64,000 bases of DNA from Mycolicibacterium austroafricanum (GTDB lineage Bacteria; Actinomycetota; Actinomycetes; Mycobacteriales; Mycobacteriaceae), in the NCBI RefSeq assembly GCF_000612725.1, contig NZ_HG964458.1, forward strand, positions 169,446 through 233,445, given 5' to 3'. The stretch's first letter is position 1, and the number at the start of each line of letters is the position of its first letter. Position numbers and translations under genes: made by a program. Below are positions 22,629 through 30,241 of the stretch, in pieces. The notes below the pieces were generated by a model. It had not been told where the DNA came from, searched no databases, and saw only the letters and a program-made list of their open reading frames with translations.

Positions 22629-25058
22629 TCACAGCGCTTTCTGCGTCGGAGGCGGCGTCTCGTTGACCGGCACCCCCTCGGGCTCGGGCGCCACCAACTG
22701 CTGCAGCACCGCGACCGCCTCGGTGTACTCCGCGCGCGTCCAGAACCCCGAATGTCCACACACCGCACCGTCGCGGTCCACGTCGAACTCTCCCACCCTC
22801 GGAAACCGTTGCTGGACATCGAACACCCGGCAATCGACAACGTGCGGAACGTCGCCCATCGCGGTCGGGGCGTCACCGCCTCTGACGAATGCCGGTCTGG
22901 TCACGAACACCCAGCTGCCGATCGGATCGGTGAGCGACCACAGGTTGATCCATCGATGCTTGACGGGCTCCGCGGTATCCGGGCAGTGAATGAGCCTCAG
23001 CGCTTCCAGCGACTTGCGTCCGAAGTAGGCGGGAAAATTGCGGGCGTACAACCGCCTCAGCGGTGATCCGAAGGTCAGCAGGGGGAACGGCTCGTCGGCA
23101 CCACTGCACTGCATGAGGGTGGCCGCCGCGATGACCGTGCCCTGGCTGTGCGCCACCAGAACGACCCGCGTCCGCGGCGATGCGACCAGGTCCCGCATCC
23201 GCAACCGCAGGTCGAACACCGTCCGCCCGCCGTAGGACGGTGGCGTCAGCGGGTGGTTGGCGCGGGGCCAGAACGTGATGACATCCCACAGGATCGCGAC
23301 CACCCGGCGCGTCTGCCGGTTACGGAAGGCCGCGGTCACCAGCGCGATCACCGCAAGGACCAGACCCACGGTGGCGCCGACCGCGATCCCGCTGACCTCG
23401 TCGCGGACCGCTTGTTCGACCCACGGAACGCTGAACACGAACAGCAGCGCCGCCGCGACCAGGAACAACGCGGACGCGATCAACACCAGACTTCCGACCA
23501 GACCAGGCGCCCGGTCGGTCAGCGTGGCGAGCCGGCGAGCACCGAGGATCTTCCTGACGACCTCATCGGGCGCGTTGTTCTCGAACTCGCCCTGTTCGGC
23601 GATGCACTCGATCTTCTTCTTTGCCGCCTCGCCGAAAACCTGTACAGCCAGCCGGATCACCGCCGCCAGTGCGACGATCACGACGATCAGCGCCGCCACC
23701 GCCGCCCACACGTAGGCCGGTGGCACGATGAGCAGAGCGTCCGACTTCCGGTCGGTGTCCCCCGGGTACGTCCATGTGCCGAGGGTCTGCGCGGTCCACA
23801 GGCCCACCCCTGCACTGAAGGTGCCGCCGAGCAGCCAACCCAGCAGCGCCACGAACCCGGTGGTGTAACCCCTCAGCGTCGGTCGGTAGCCCTCCTCGGT
23901 CGCCAGCTCGGGCTTCGACAGCAGGATGCCTATGAAGGCGGCCACCAGCAGAACGACTTGGACCACCACCAACGCGTAGATCGAATCGTGCAGTCCGGGA
24001 AGGGAAGACGGGCCTGACACGCCGGAACGGCGGTAGTGGGCCGCGGTCCAGATCAACGAGATGCCCAGCATCGCCAACGCGAACCACCGCATCCGCATCA
24101 AGCCGGTGTACATCCGGGTCGACGCTGGGCGTCCACCCCGCCCCGTCGCGTTCGACGACACCGTCGCGGAGACGGCGGCCAGTAAGGTCAGCCCGTTCAC
24201 CCCGAGGAGAATGGCGTTGATCAGGCCGGCGACGCCGGTGTGCTCGTCGTTCACCACCGGCGCGAGCACCAGCGCACCAAGGCCCGCCGCCCAGGCGGTG
24301 ACGTGGCACGCGCGCATGCACTGCACCGCGTCATCACCGTTCCAGAACGTCGTTCTGGCAAGCGGTGAGCGCATCGTCGGGGTCACCACAGGTCCGGGGG
24401 GCGGAGGTGTGTTGTCCAGCAGCGCCTTTGCTTCAGCGTCCAGCACCGCGACAGCCGGCACCGGGGCCGCCGCCTCGGGCTCGCGGGTGGTCTCCTCCCG
24501 TCCCAGCCACCACAGCGCGCCGATCACCGCCACCAGCGGCAGCGCACCGACGAGCAACCGGACGCCCATCGGCCACGAGCCCAACAGTGCCAACGGCCCC
24601 CAACCGCTGCTGCAGGCCGGCGTGCCCGCGCACTGCCACACCGCGATGTCGAGGACCGCCACCGCCATCGACAGCAGCAGGGTCAAGGTGAACGACAGCG
24701 CGAGCAGTCGCAGCAGCACCACCACGACCGTGGCCGGTCCGGGCCGTGACACCGGAGGCAACATCCAATGCGCCAGGTTGATCAGGCTGAACGGCAGGAA
24801 CAGCAGCCAAAGCGCACGCGTGGCCTTGCGTGAGGTCAGACCTCCCCACGAGTACGCCTCCATCCGGCGCCACCACGTGCCCACCCGTGGGTTGGCGGCC
24901 CTGTCGACCCATTCCGCGCGGCGGTAGAAGGCTGCGTCGTCATTGCCGCAGACCCGTTCGACGAACTCCTCCGGACAACTCAGCATCGCTTGGGGCGACG
25001 TGCCCGACACCCCGTGCACGCGCAGCTCGAAGACAGTGTTTCCACTGGTCATCCACAC
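22629..25058 (-). CDS. polytopic membrane protein with a split alpha/beta-hydrolase domain
   Basis: An 809-residue protein. It opens with VFELRVHGVSGTSP, which looks like the first strand and oxyanion HG loop of a lipase. About eleven hydrophobic segments follow between residues 80 and 600. The C-terminal 190 residues carry the nucleophile elbow VVLVAHSQGTV, a candidate acid in WSLTDPIG and a candidate histidine in CGHSGFW. The hydrolase fold therefore seems interrupted by a membrane region. Lipid hydrolysis at the membrane is a fair inference; no substrate is indicated. An ATG two codons inside (25052) is an equal start. Divergent from the membrane/cupredoxin operon, 125 bp apart. Confidence 0.75.
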   Translation of the reverse strand: MWMTSGNTVFELRVHGVSGTSPQAMLSCPEEFVERVCGNDDAAFYRRAEWVDRAANPRVGTWWRRMEAYSWGGLTSRKATRALWLLFLPFSLINLAHWMLPPVSRPGPATVVVVLLRLLALSFTLTLLLSMAVAVLDIAVWQCAGTPACSSGWGPLALLGSWPMGVRLLVGALPLVAVIGALWWLGREETTREPEAAAPVPAVAVLDAEAKALLDNTPPPPGPVVTPTMRSPLARTTFWNGDDAVQCMRACHVTAWAAGLGALVLAPVVNDEHTGVAGLINAILLGVNGLTLLAAVSATVSSNATGRGGRPASTRMYTGLMRMRWFALAMLGISLIWTAAHYRRSGVSGPSSLPGLHDSIYALVVVQVVLLVAAFIGILLSKPELATEEGYRPTLRGYTTGFVALLGWLLGGTFSAGVGLWTAQTLGTWTYPGDTDRKSDALLIVPPAYVWAAVAALIVVIVALAAVIRLAVQVFGEAAKKKIECIAEQGEFENNAPDEVVRKILGARRLATLTDRAPGLVGSLVLIASALFLVAAALLFVFSVPWVEQAVRDEVSGIAVGATVGLVLAVIALVTAAFRNRQTRRVVAILWDVITFWPRANHPLTPPSYGGRTVFDLRLRMRDLVASPRTRVVLVAHSQGTVIAAATLMQCSGADEPFPLLTFGSPLRRLYARNFPAYFGRKSLEALRLIHCPDTAEPVKHRWINLWSLTDPIGSWVFVTRPAFVRGGDAPTAMGDVPHVVDCRVFDVQQRFPRVGEFDVDRDGAVCGHSGFWTRAEYTEAVAVLQQLVAPEPEGVPVNETPPPTQKAL

Positions 25059-25183
25059 ATATTGACGCGGTCACCGAGGGTACGCCCGCGTTCCCGGAAA
25101 ACCCGGTACCCCTGGTTTCACTTGCCGCAATTCTGGCAACATTACCGACCAGTCACAAAGGTATGTCCGGTACGCGGGATGGG

Positions 25184-27034
25184 ATGACGATGGAGTTCTC
25201 TCTGCAAGCGGTGTCCGTGCTGGCCCAGTCGTCGGGCGACGAGGGCGGGGGTACCGCCCTGAGCGAGATCGTCGCGTTGTCGGCGGCCGGGGCCGTCGTC
25301 ACGGCGGTCCTGCTGTGGATCGGCTGGCAACACCGCAACCACAAGATCACCTGGCTGGCCGGCCTGGCCGACTGGTCGGCGCGCCGCTTCAAACGACCAC
25401 CGTGGGTGGCGCTGCCCATCGCGATGTTCATCGCGTCGATCATCTGCGCGCTGTTCGGTTTCATCTGGGACGTCAGCCTGCACATCGGCAACGGGCGCGA
25501 CGACGGCGCACTGGCGAACCCCGCGCACTACTTCATCCTCATCGGGCTGTTCGGCATCTTCGTCGCCGGTTGCACCGCGATGGTGCTGCCCTATGACCGG
25601 CCCGGCCCGGCTGCCGTGCGCATCACCGACGACTGGTACGCCCCGGTCGGCGGAATCGTGATGGCCGGGTGCGGCCTCTACGCCCTGCTCGGCTTCCCCC
25701 TCGACGACATGTGGCACCGCATCTTCGGTCAGGACGTGACGCTGTGGGGCCCGACGCATCTGATGATGATCGGCGGCGCCGGGTTCTCCACCCTGGCGGC
25801 TCTCTACCTGGAGTACGAGGGACGGCGCGTCCGGACCGACGAGACGCCGCCCGACGGCATCGGCCTCAAATTCGTGCAATACCTGGCCTTCGCCGGAGTG
25901 CTGATCGGCGCGTCGGTGTATCAGATCGAGTTCGACTTCGGCGTGCCCCAGTTCCGTCAGGTGTTCCAGCCCATGCTGATCGCCGCCGCCGCGGCCCTCG
26001 CGCTGGTCGCCGCCCGGATCTTCATGGGGCGCGGCGCCGCACTGATCGCAGCCCTGATCGCGATCGGTCTGCGTGGTCTGGTCGCGGTGGCCGTCGGCCC
26101 GGTGCTCGACGCCCCGCTGAACTGGTTCCCCCTCTACCTCGGTGCGGCCCTGGTCGTCGAGATCCTGGCGTTGACCCCGCTGCTGCGCAGGCCGGTGCTG
26201 TTCGGGCTCGTCAGCGGGTTGGGCATCGGCACGGTCGGACTGTGGCTGGAATCGCTGTGGATCGGCGCCGTCTACCCGTACCCCTGGCCGACGAGCATCT
26301 GGCCGGAAGCCCTGGCGATGTCGGTGCCGGTGGCCGTGCTGACCGGCGGGTGCGGCGCGATGGTCGGCATGGTGCTGACCGGCCGGCGACTGCCCGGCCG
26401 GGCCGTCGGAATCGGGCTGGTCGCCTTGACGGTGCTCGCGATCGGCGGCGCCGCGGCCAACGGTCTGCGTTACGACACCCCCCAGAACGCCACCGCCTCA
26501 GTCACTCTGACCGAGGCCCCGGCGGTCGACGGGCAACGCTTCGTGACCGCCGACGTGCGGTTCAACCCGCCGGACGTCATCGGCGACAATCCGAACTGGG
26601 TGTCGGTGCTCGGCTGGCAGGGCGGCCTGCCCAACGAGCGGGGACAGTTCGTCGACCACCTGGAGAAGGTGGGCGTCGGCCACTACCGCTCCACCGAACC
26701 GATGCCGGTGTCGGGCACCTGGAAGACGCTGCTGCGGGTGCACGACGGCCGCACGCTGACCGCGGTGCCGATCTATCTGGCCGGAGATCCGGGCATCGGC
26801 GCCGAAGAGGTGCCCGCCGAGGCGCAGTTCACCCGCCCGTTCGTCTCGGAGATCACCATCCTGCAGCGCGAGCGCAGCCCCGACATCCCGGCGTCGCTGT
26901 GGCTCATCGGGTGCCTGGTAGTTCTGCTCTGCACCCTGGCGATGATCGCCGGGATCTCCTGGGGCGCAGGCCGGATCAACAATAGCGAGCCCAGCGGCAG
27001 CGAGGCCGAGTTCGCACCCAGCGCGCAATCATGA
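25184..27034 (+). CDS. large polytopic membrane protein with exported C-terminal domain
   Basis: A 616-residue protein with about twelve membrane helices, then a roughly 150-residue soluble beta-rich domain (about 440-580) and a final membrane helix. Histidines and acids sit in or next to helices (DVSLHIGNGRDDGA, DDMWHRIFGQDV, WGPTHLMMIGG), resembling ligand or cofactor positions in redox membrane proteins, though I cannot assign a family. ATG 25184 is preferred; ATG 25190 and 25163 are in frame. It is the first of four overlapping genes ending with a cupredoxin-like lipoprotein and a second polytopic protein, which suggests one membrane complex, perhaps for a metal or redox step (inference). 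Confidence 0.75.
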   Translation: MTMEFSLQAVSVLAQSSGDEGGGTALSEIVALSAAGAVVTAVLLWIGWQHRNHKITWLAGLADWSARRFKRPPWVALPIAMFIASIICALFGFIWDVSLHIGNGRDDGALANPAHYFILIGLFGIFVAGCTAMVLPYDRPGPAAVRITDDWYAPVGGIVMAGCGLYALLGFPLDDMWHRIFGQDVTLWGPTHLMMIGGAGFSTLAALYLEYEGRRVRTDETPPDGIGLKFVQYLAFAGVLIGASVYQIEFDFGVPQFRQVFQPMLIAAAAALALVAARIFMGRGAALIAALIAIGLRGLVAVAVGPVLDAPLNWFPLYLGAALVVEILALTPLLRRPVLFGLVSGLGIGTVGLWLESLWIGAVYPYPWPTSIWPEALAMSVPVAVLTGGCGAMVGMVLTGRRLPGRAVGIGLVALTVLAIGGAAANGLRYDTPQNATASVTLTEAPAVDGQRFVTADVRFNPPDVIGDNPNWVSVLGWQGGLPNERGQFVDHLEKVGVGHYRSTEPMPVSGTWKTLLRVHDGRTLTAVPIYLAGDPGIGAEEVPAEAQFTRPFVSEITILQRERSPDIPASLWLIGCLVVLLCTLAMIAGISWGAGRINNSEPSGSEAEFAPSAQS

Positions 27035-27180
27035 CCGGACCGTCCGACGTCGTGGTGCTGGCCGACCATCCGATCTGGATCGCCGTCCCGGCGTTCGCGC
27101 CGGCGATCGTGGTCGCCGCCGTCGTGGTCTACATCGCCGCCAAGAACCGACAGAAGTCAGACGACAACAGGGAACAGTGA
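27031..27180 (+). CDS. 49-residue single-pass membrane protein
   Basis: A short gene whose ATG overlaps the upstream TGA (ATGA) and whose TGA overlaps the next GTG (GTGA), so it is stitched into the operon on both sides. The peptide starts MTGPSDVVVL, has one strong hydrophobic helix at about residues 15-37 (rich in valine and alanine), and ends in a charged tail KNRQKSDDNREQ. Every codon ends in G or C until the tail. Such a peptide is typical of a small subunit of a membrane complex formed with the two polytopic neighbours. Confidence 0.75.
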   Translation: MTGPSDVVVLADHPIWIAVPAFAPAIVVAAVVVYIAAKNRQKSDDNREQ

Positions 27181-27611
27181 CAACAGCACATCGAACAGCA
27201 CATCGAACAGCACAGCGAATCCTGACCCTCGGTGCGGTGCTACTGCTCGCAGCAGGCTGCGCCGGTGAATCCCGGGACACCGCAACGGTTTCCGAGTCGG
27301 GAGCGGTCGACCCGTCCGCGATGACCGACGCTCAGGCGCGGCCCGCCCGGGTCGTCATCGACGTGACGATCGAGGGTGGTCAGGTGACCCCGACCAACGC
27401 GCAGCTGCAGGCCGGTGTCGACGAGCCCATCATCCTGCGCGTCGCCAGCGACGTCACCGACGAGTTGCACGTGCACTCCACGCCCGAGCACAGTTTCGAC
27501 GTCGGCATCGGGCCCGCGCAGTCGTTCCAGTTCACCGTCGAGGTGCCGGGCCGGGTCGACATCGAACTGCACAAGCTGCACAAGACGATCGCGACGATCC
27601 AGGTGCAGTGA
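27177..27611 (+). CDS. cupredoxin-like lipoprotein
   Basis: A 144-residue lipoprotein. The signal region ends in the lipobox LLLAAGC-A, so the mature protein is anchored to the outer face of the membrane by Cys26 or so. After a short linker, the domain from VVIDVTIEGGQVTP to the end fits a cupredoxin-like (EfeO-type) beta-sandwich, with DEPIILRVASDV and the histidine-rich ELHVHSTPEHSF and ELHKLHK. The classical blue-copper Cys-His-Met set is not present, so any metal site is different or lost. It lies between a small membrane peptide and a polytopic protein, with overlaps at both ends. Confidence 0.8.
   Translation: MTTAHRTAHRTAQRILTLGAVLLLAAGCAGESRDTATVSESGAVDPSAMTDAQARPARVVIDVTIEGGQVTPTNAQLQAGVDEPIILRVASDVTDELHVHSTPEHSFDVGIGPAQSFQFTVEVPGRVDIELHKLHKTIATIQVQ
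27183..27218 (+). repeat. three 12-bp tandem repeats in the lipoprotein signal peptide
   Basis: ACAGCACATCGA occurs twice exactly (27183, 27195) and once with one change (27207). It encodes the THRTAHRTAQR-like start of the signal peptide, adding positive or imidazole side chains to the n-region. Copy number could drift in frame. Confidence 0.8.
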
Positions 27612-28894
27612 CCGCACACCTGGTGGCCCACGGTCTGGGTGGCTCGGCCGACCTCCCGATTCCGTACACCTACGCCCTGATCGGCGCGGCATGGGCGTTG
27701 ACCTTCACGTTCGCCGTCGTGGCGCTGGCGTGGCGCACGCCGCGGTTCGACGCGGCCAGGCCCGGACGACCGTTGCCGCAGTGGGTGACCCGTGCGGTCG
27801 ACGCCCCCGCGACGCGCTGGACGTTGGCCGCGGCGACCCTGCTGTTCACCGGCTGGGTCGCCGTGTCCACATTCGTGGGTCCCCAGGATTCCGGCAACGC
27901 GCTGCCCGGCGTGTTCTATGTGTTGCTGTGGGTCGGGTTGGTCGCGTTGTCGGTGCTGCTGGGTCCGGTGTGGCGGGTGCTGTCGCCGGTGCGTGCCCTG
28001 CACCGCTTCTCCGGCGGGCGCTCGCTGGGCCGGACCTATCCCGCAGCGCTGGGGTACTGGCCCGCGGCGGCGGGGTTGTTCGCGTTCGTCTGGCTCGAGC
28101 TGGCCAGCCCGGATCCCGGATCGCTGTGTGCGATCCGCACCTGGCTGCTCGTCTACCTGGCGGTGACCGTGGCCGGCGCGCTGTGGTGCGGCCCGCAGTG
28201 GTGTGCCCGCGCCGATCCGTTCGAGGTCTACAGCGTCGTCGCGTCGCGCGTGTCGCCGTTGCGGCGGAATTCCGACGGTCGCATCGCGATCGGCAACCCG
28301 TTCGACCATCTGCCGTCGCTGCCGGTACGCCCCGGGATCGTCGCCGTGCTTTCGGTGCTGCTGGGCTCCACGGCGTTCGACAGCTTCTCGGCGACGCCGC
28401 AGTTCCGTGGATTCGTCGACGACCTGACCGATTCGGGACTGGGCGCGACCGCGGTGCGGACGGCCGGGCTGGCGCTGTTCGCCTGCGTCGTGGCGGCCAC
28501 GTTCTGGGCGGCCGCCCGGTGCACCGGCGGGGTCGACGCGCGCCGGCGCCGGGAACTGCCCGGGCTGTTCGCCCACTCGCTGATCCCGATCGTGATCGGC
28601 TACGTGTTCGCCCACTACCTGACGTACCTGGTCGAGCGTGGCCAGCAGACGGTGTACCGGCTGCTCGGGCAGCCGGACGCCGAGGTCATGTACGTGCTCT
28701 CGATGCATCCGGCGGTGTTGGCGACGCTGAAGGTCGGGTTCGTCGTGGCGGGCCACATCGCCGGTGTCGTGGCCGCCCACGATCGGGCCCTCAAGGTTCT
28801 GCCCGCGCGACACCAGCTGACCGGGCAGCTGGCGATGATGTTGGTCATGGTCGGCTACACGTTCACCGGCCTCTATCTGCTGTTCGGCGGATGA
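27608..28894 (+). CDS. polytopic membrane protein of unknown function
   Basis: A 428-residue protein with about nine membrane helices and several conserved-looking polar spots: WCGPQWCARADPFEVY, with two cysteines, near residue 197; IAIGNPFDHLPSLP near 225; and paired histidines in FAHSLIPIVIGYVFAHYL and GHIAGVVAAHDRAL near the C-terminus. The GTG start overlaps the lipoprotein TGA. I do not recognise the family. Its context (lipoprotein, small peptide, second polytopic protein) suggests one assembly in the cell membrane. Confidence 0.7.
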   Translation: MTAHLVAHGLGGSADLPIPYTYALIGAAWALTFTFAVVALAWRTPRFDAARPGRPLPQWVTRAVDAPATRWTLAAATLLFTGWVAVSTFVGPQDSGNALPGVFYVLLWVGLVALSVLLGPVWRVLSPVRALHRFSGGRSLGRTYPAALGYWPAAAGLFAFVWLELASPDPGSLCAIRTWLLVYLAVTVAGALWCGPQWCARADPFEVYSVVASRVSPLRRNSDGRIAIGNPFDHLPSLPVRPGIVAVLSVLLGSTAFDSFSATPQFRGFVDDLTDSGLGATAVRTAGLALFACVVAATFWAAARCTGGVDARRRRELPGLFAHSLIPIVIGYVFAHYLTYLVERGQQTVYRLLGQPDAEVMYVLSMHPAVLATLKVGFVVAGHIAGVVAAHDRALKVLPARHQLTGQLAMMLVMVGYTFTGLYLLFGG

Positions 28895-28912
28895 ACAGTC
28901 CGGTGGTGACGC

Positions 28913-28918
28913 TAGGGT
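28913..28918 (+). promoter_or_regulatory. -10 box TAGGGT, leaderless start
   Basis: TAGGGT lies six bases before GTG 28925 and no ribosome site is present, so the PAS-ANTAR/pncA transcript is probably leaderless. The same hexamer and distance recur at 40259-40264. Confidence 0.5.
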
Positions 28919-28924
28919 CGTGCT

Positions 28925-29602
28925 GTGCCGAGCGATGACTCCGTGGAACAGGCGCTCGCCGGCGGCGCGCCTCAGCGTGTCGGCTGGTTCCGGTTCTACT
29001 TCGCCGACGAACGGTGGGAATGGTCCGAGCAGGTACAGATCCTGCACGGTTACGAACCGGGCACGGTGACACCGACCACCGATCTGGTGCTGTCACACAA
29101 GCATCCCGACGACCGTCAGCAGGTCGCCGCGACGCTCGACGAGATGCGCCGCACGCACCGCACGTTCTCCACCCGGCACCGCATCGTCGACACCCGCGGC
29201 GACACCCACGATGTGGTCGTCATCGGCGATCAACTGCTCGACGACGCCGGCCGGCTCATCGGCACACACGGGTTCTACGTCGACATCACCCCGACCGACA
29301 CCCAGGCCAAGGCCATGGTCACCGCGGCACTGGCGGAGATCACCGAGAACCGCGCGGTGATCGAACAGGTCAAGGGCATGCTGATGTTGATCTACCGGGT
29401 CGACGACGAGGCCGCCTTCGAGCTGCTGCGCTGGCGTTCGCAGGAGACCAACGTCAAGCTGCGACTGCTGGCCGACCAACTGCTGGCCGACTACACCACG
29501 CTGAGCTACGACGAGACGCTGCCGCCCCGCGCGACGTTCGACCACCTGCTGCTGACCGCTCACCAGCGGGTGAACCGCGCCGGCGATACCGTGGACGGGT
29601 GA
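28925..29602 (+). CDS. PAS-ANTAR protein (putative RNA-binding antiterminator)
   Basis: A 225-residue protein. Residues about 18-125 are a PAS sensor domain (WFRFYFADERWEWSEQV to GTHGFYVDITPT). Residues about 135-195 are an ANTAR three-helix RNA-binding domain (AEITENRAVIEQVKGMLMLIYRVDDEAAFELLRWRS in outline). PAS-ANTAR proteins are known to act on target transcripts at paired-hairpin antiterminators in response to a signal. The GTG at 28925 has a -10 box six bases upstream. Its TGA overlaps the GTG of pncA, so both are made together; a nicotinamide or redox-linked signal is only a guess. Confidence 0.85.
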   Translation: MPSDDSVEQALAGGAPQRVGWFRFYFADERWEWSEQVQILHGYEPGTVTPTTDLVLSHKHPDDRQQVAATLDEMRRTHRTFSTRHRIVDTRGDTHDVVVIGDQLLDDAGRLIGTHGFYVDITPTDTQAKAMVTAALAEITENRAVIEQVKGMLMLIYRVDDEAAFELLRWRSQETNVKLRLLADQLLADYTTLSYDETLPPRATFDHLLLTAHQRVNRAGDTVDG

Positions 29603-30159
29603 CGTCGAACCGGACCCTCATCATCGTGGACGTGCAGAACGACTTCTGTGAGGGCGGCTCGCTGGCCGTCGCCGGCGGCGCCGCCGTCGCGCGCGGCATC
29701 ACCGACCTGCTCGCCTCCGCCCCGGATTATCGGCATGTGGTGGCGACCAAGGACTTCCACATCGATCCGGGACCGCACTTCTCGGACCACCCCGACTACG
29801 TCGACTCCTGGCCGGTGCACTGCGTCGCGCACACCGCGGGCGCCGAGTTCCATCCCGACCTCGACACCACGGCCGTCGAGGCGGTGTTCAAGAAGGGGCA
29901 CCACTCGGCCGCCTACAGCGGATTCGAGGGCAAGGACGACAACGGCAGCGCGCTCGCGGACTGGTTGCGGGCCCACGACGTGGACGCGGTCGACGTGGTG
30001 GGCATCGCCACCGACTACTGCGTGAAGGCCACCGCCGCCGACGCGGCCGCAGCCGGGTTCACCACCCGGGTGCTGTCACCTCTGACCGCCGGGGTGGCCC
30101 CGGCGACCACCGCCGATGCCCTGGACACCCTGCGCGCGGCCGGTGTCGAGGTCCTGTGA
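29599..30159 (+). CDS. pncA: nicotinamidase/pyrazinamidase PncA
   Basis: A 186-residue isochorismatase-fold amidase that converts nicotinamide to nicotinate in NAD salvage and would activate pyrazinamide. The catalytic triad is visible as Asp11 (VDVQNDFCEGG), Lys99 (FKKG) and Cys141 (ATDYCVKAT). The metal site appears as Asp52, His54, His60 and His74, in KDFHIDPGPHF and WPVHC. Length equals the M. tuberculosis enzyme. The GTG start overlaps the ANTAR gene stop. Confidence 0.95.
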   Translation: MTSNRTLIIVDVQNDFCEGGSLAVAGGAAVARGITDLLASAPDYRHVVATKDFHIDPGPHFSDHPDYVDSWPVHCVAHTAGAEFHPDLDTTAVEAVFKKGHHSAAYSGFEGKDDNGSALADWLRAHDVDAVDVVGIATDYCVKATAADAAAAGFTTRVLSPLTAGVAPATTADALDTLRAAGVEVL

Positions 30160-30241
30160 GGCAACCGACGATTGCGCTGCCCCGGAGGTGGGCATTCCCT
30201 ATCGTCGCCACCGCCGACCCCAATTCACAGGAGAGTGCTAC

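Noticed and set aside
27380..29047. 555-codon minus-strand frame opposite the cupredoxin/membrane operon
   Set aside because: Composition is arginine/glutamine/histidine rich, as expected for an antisense frame; the plus-strand genes overlap each other neatly.
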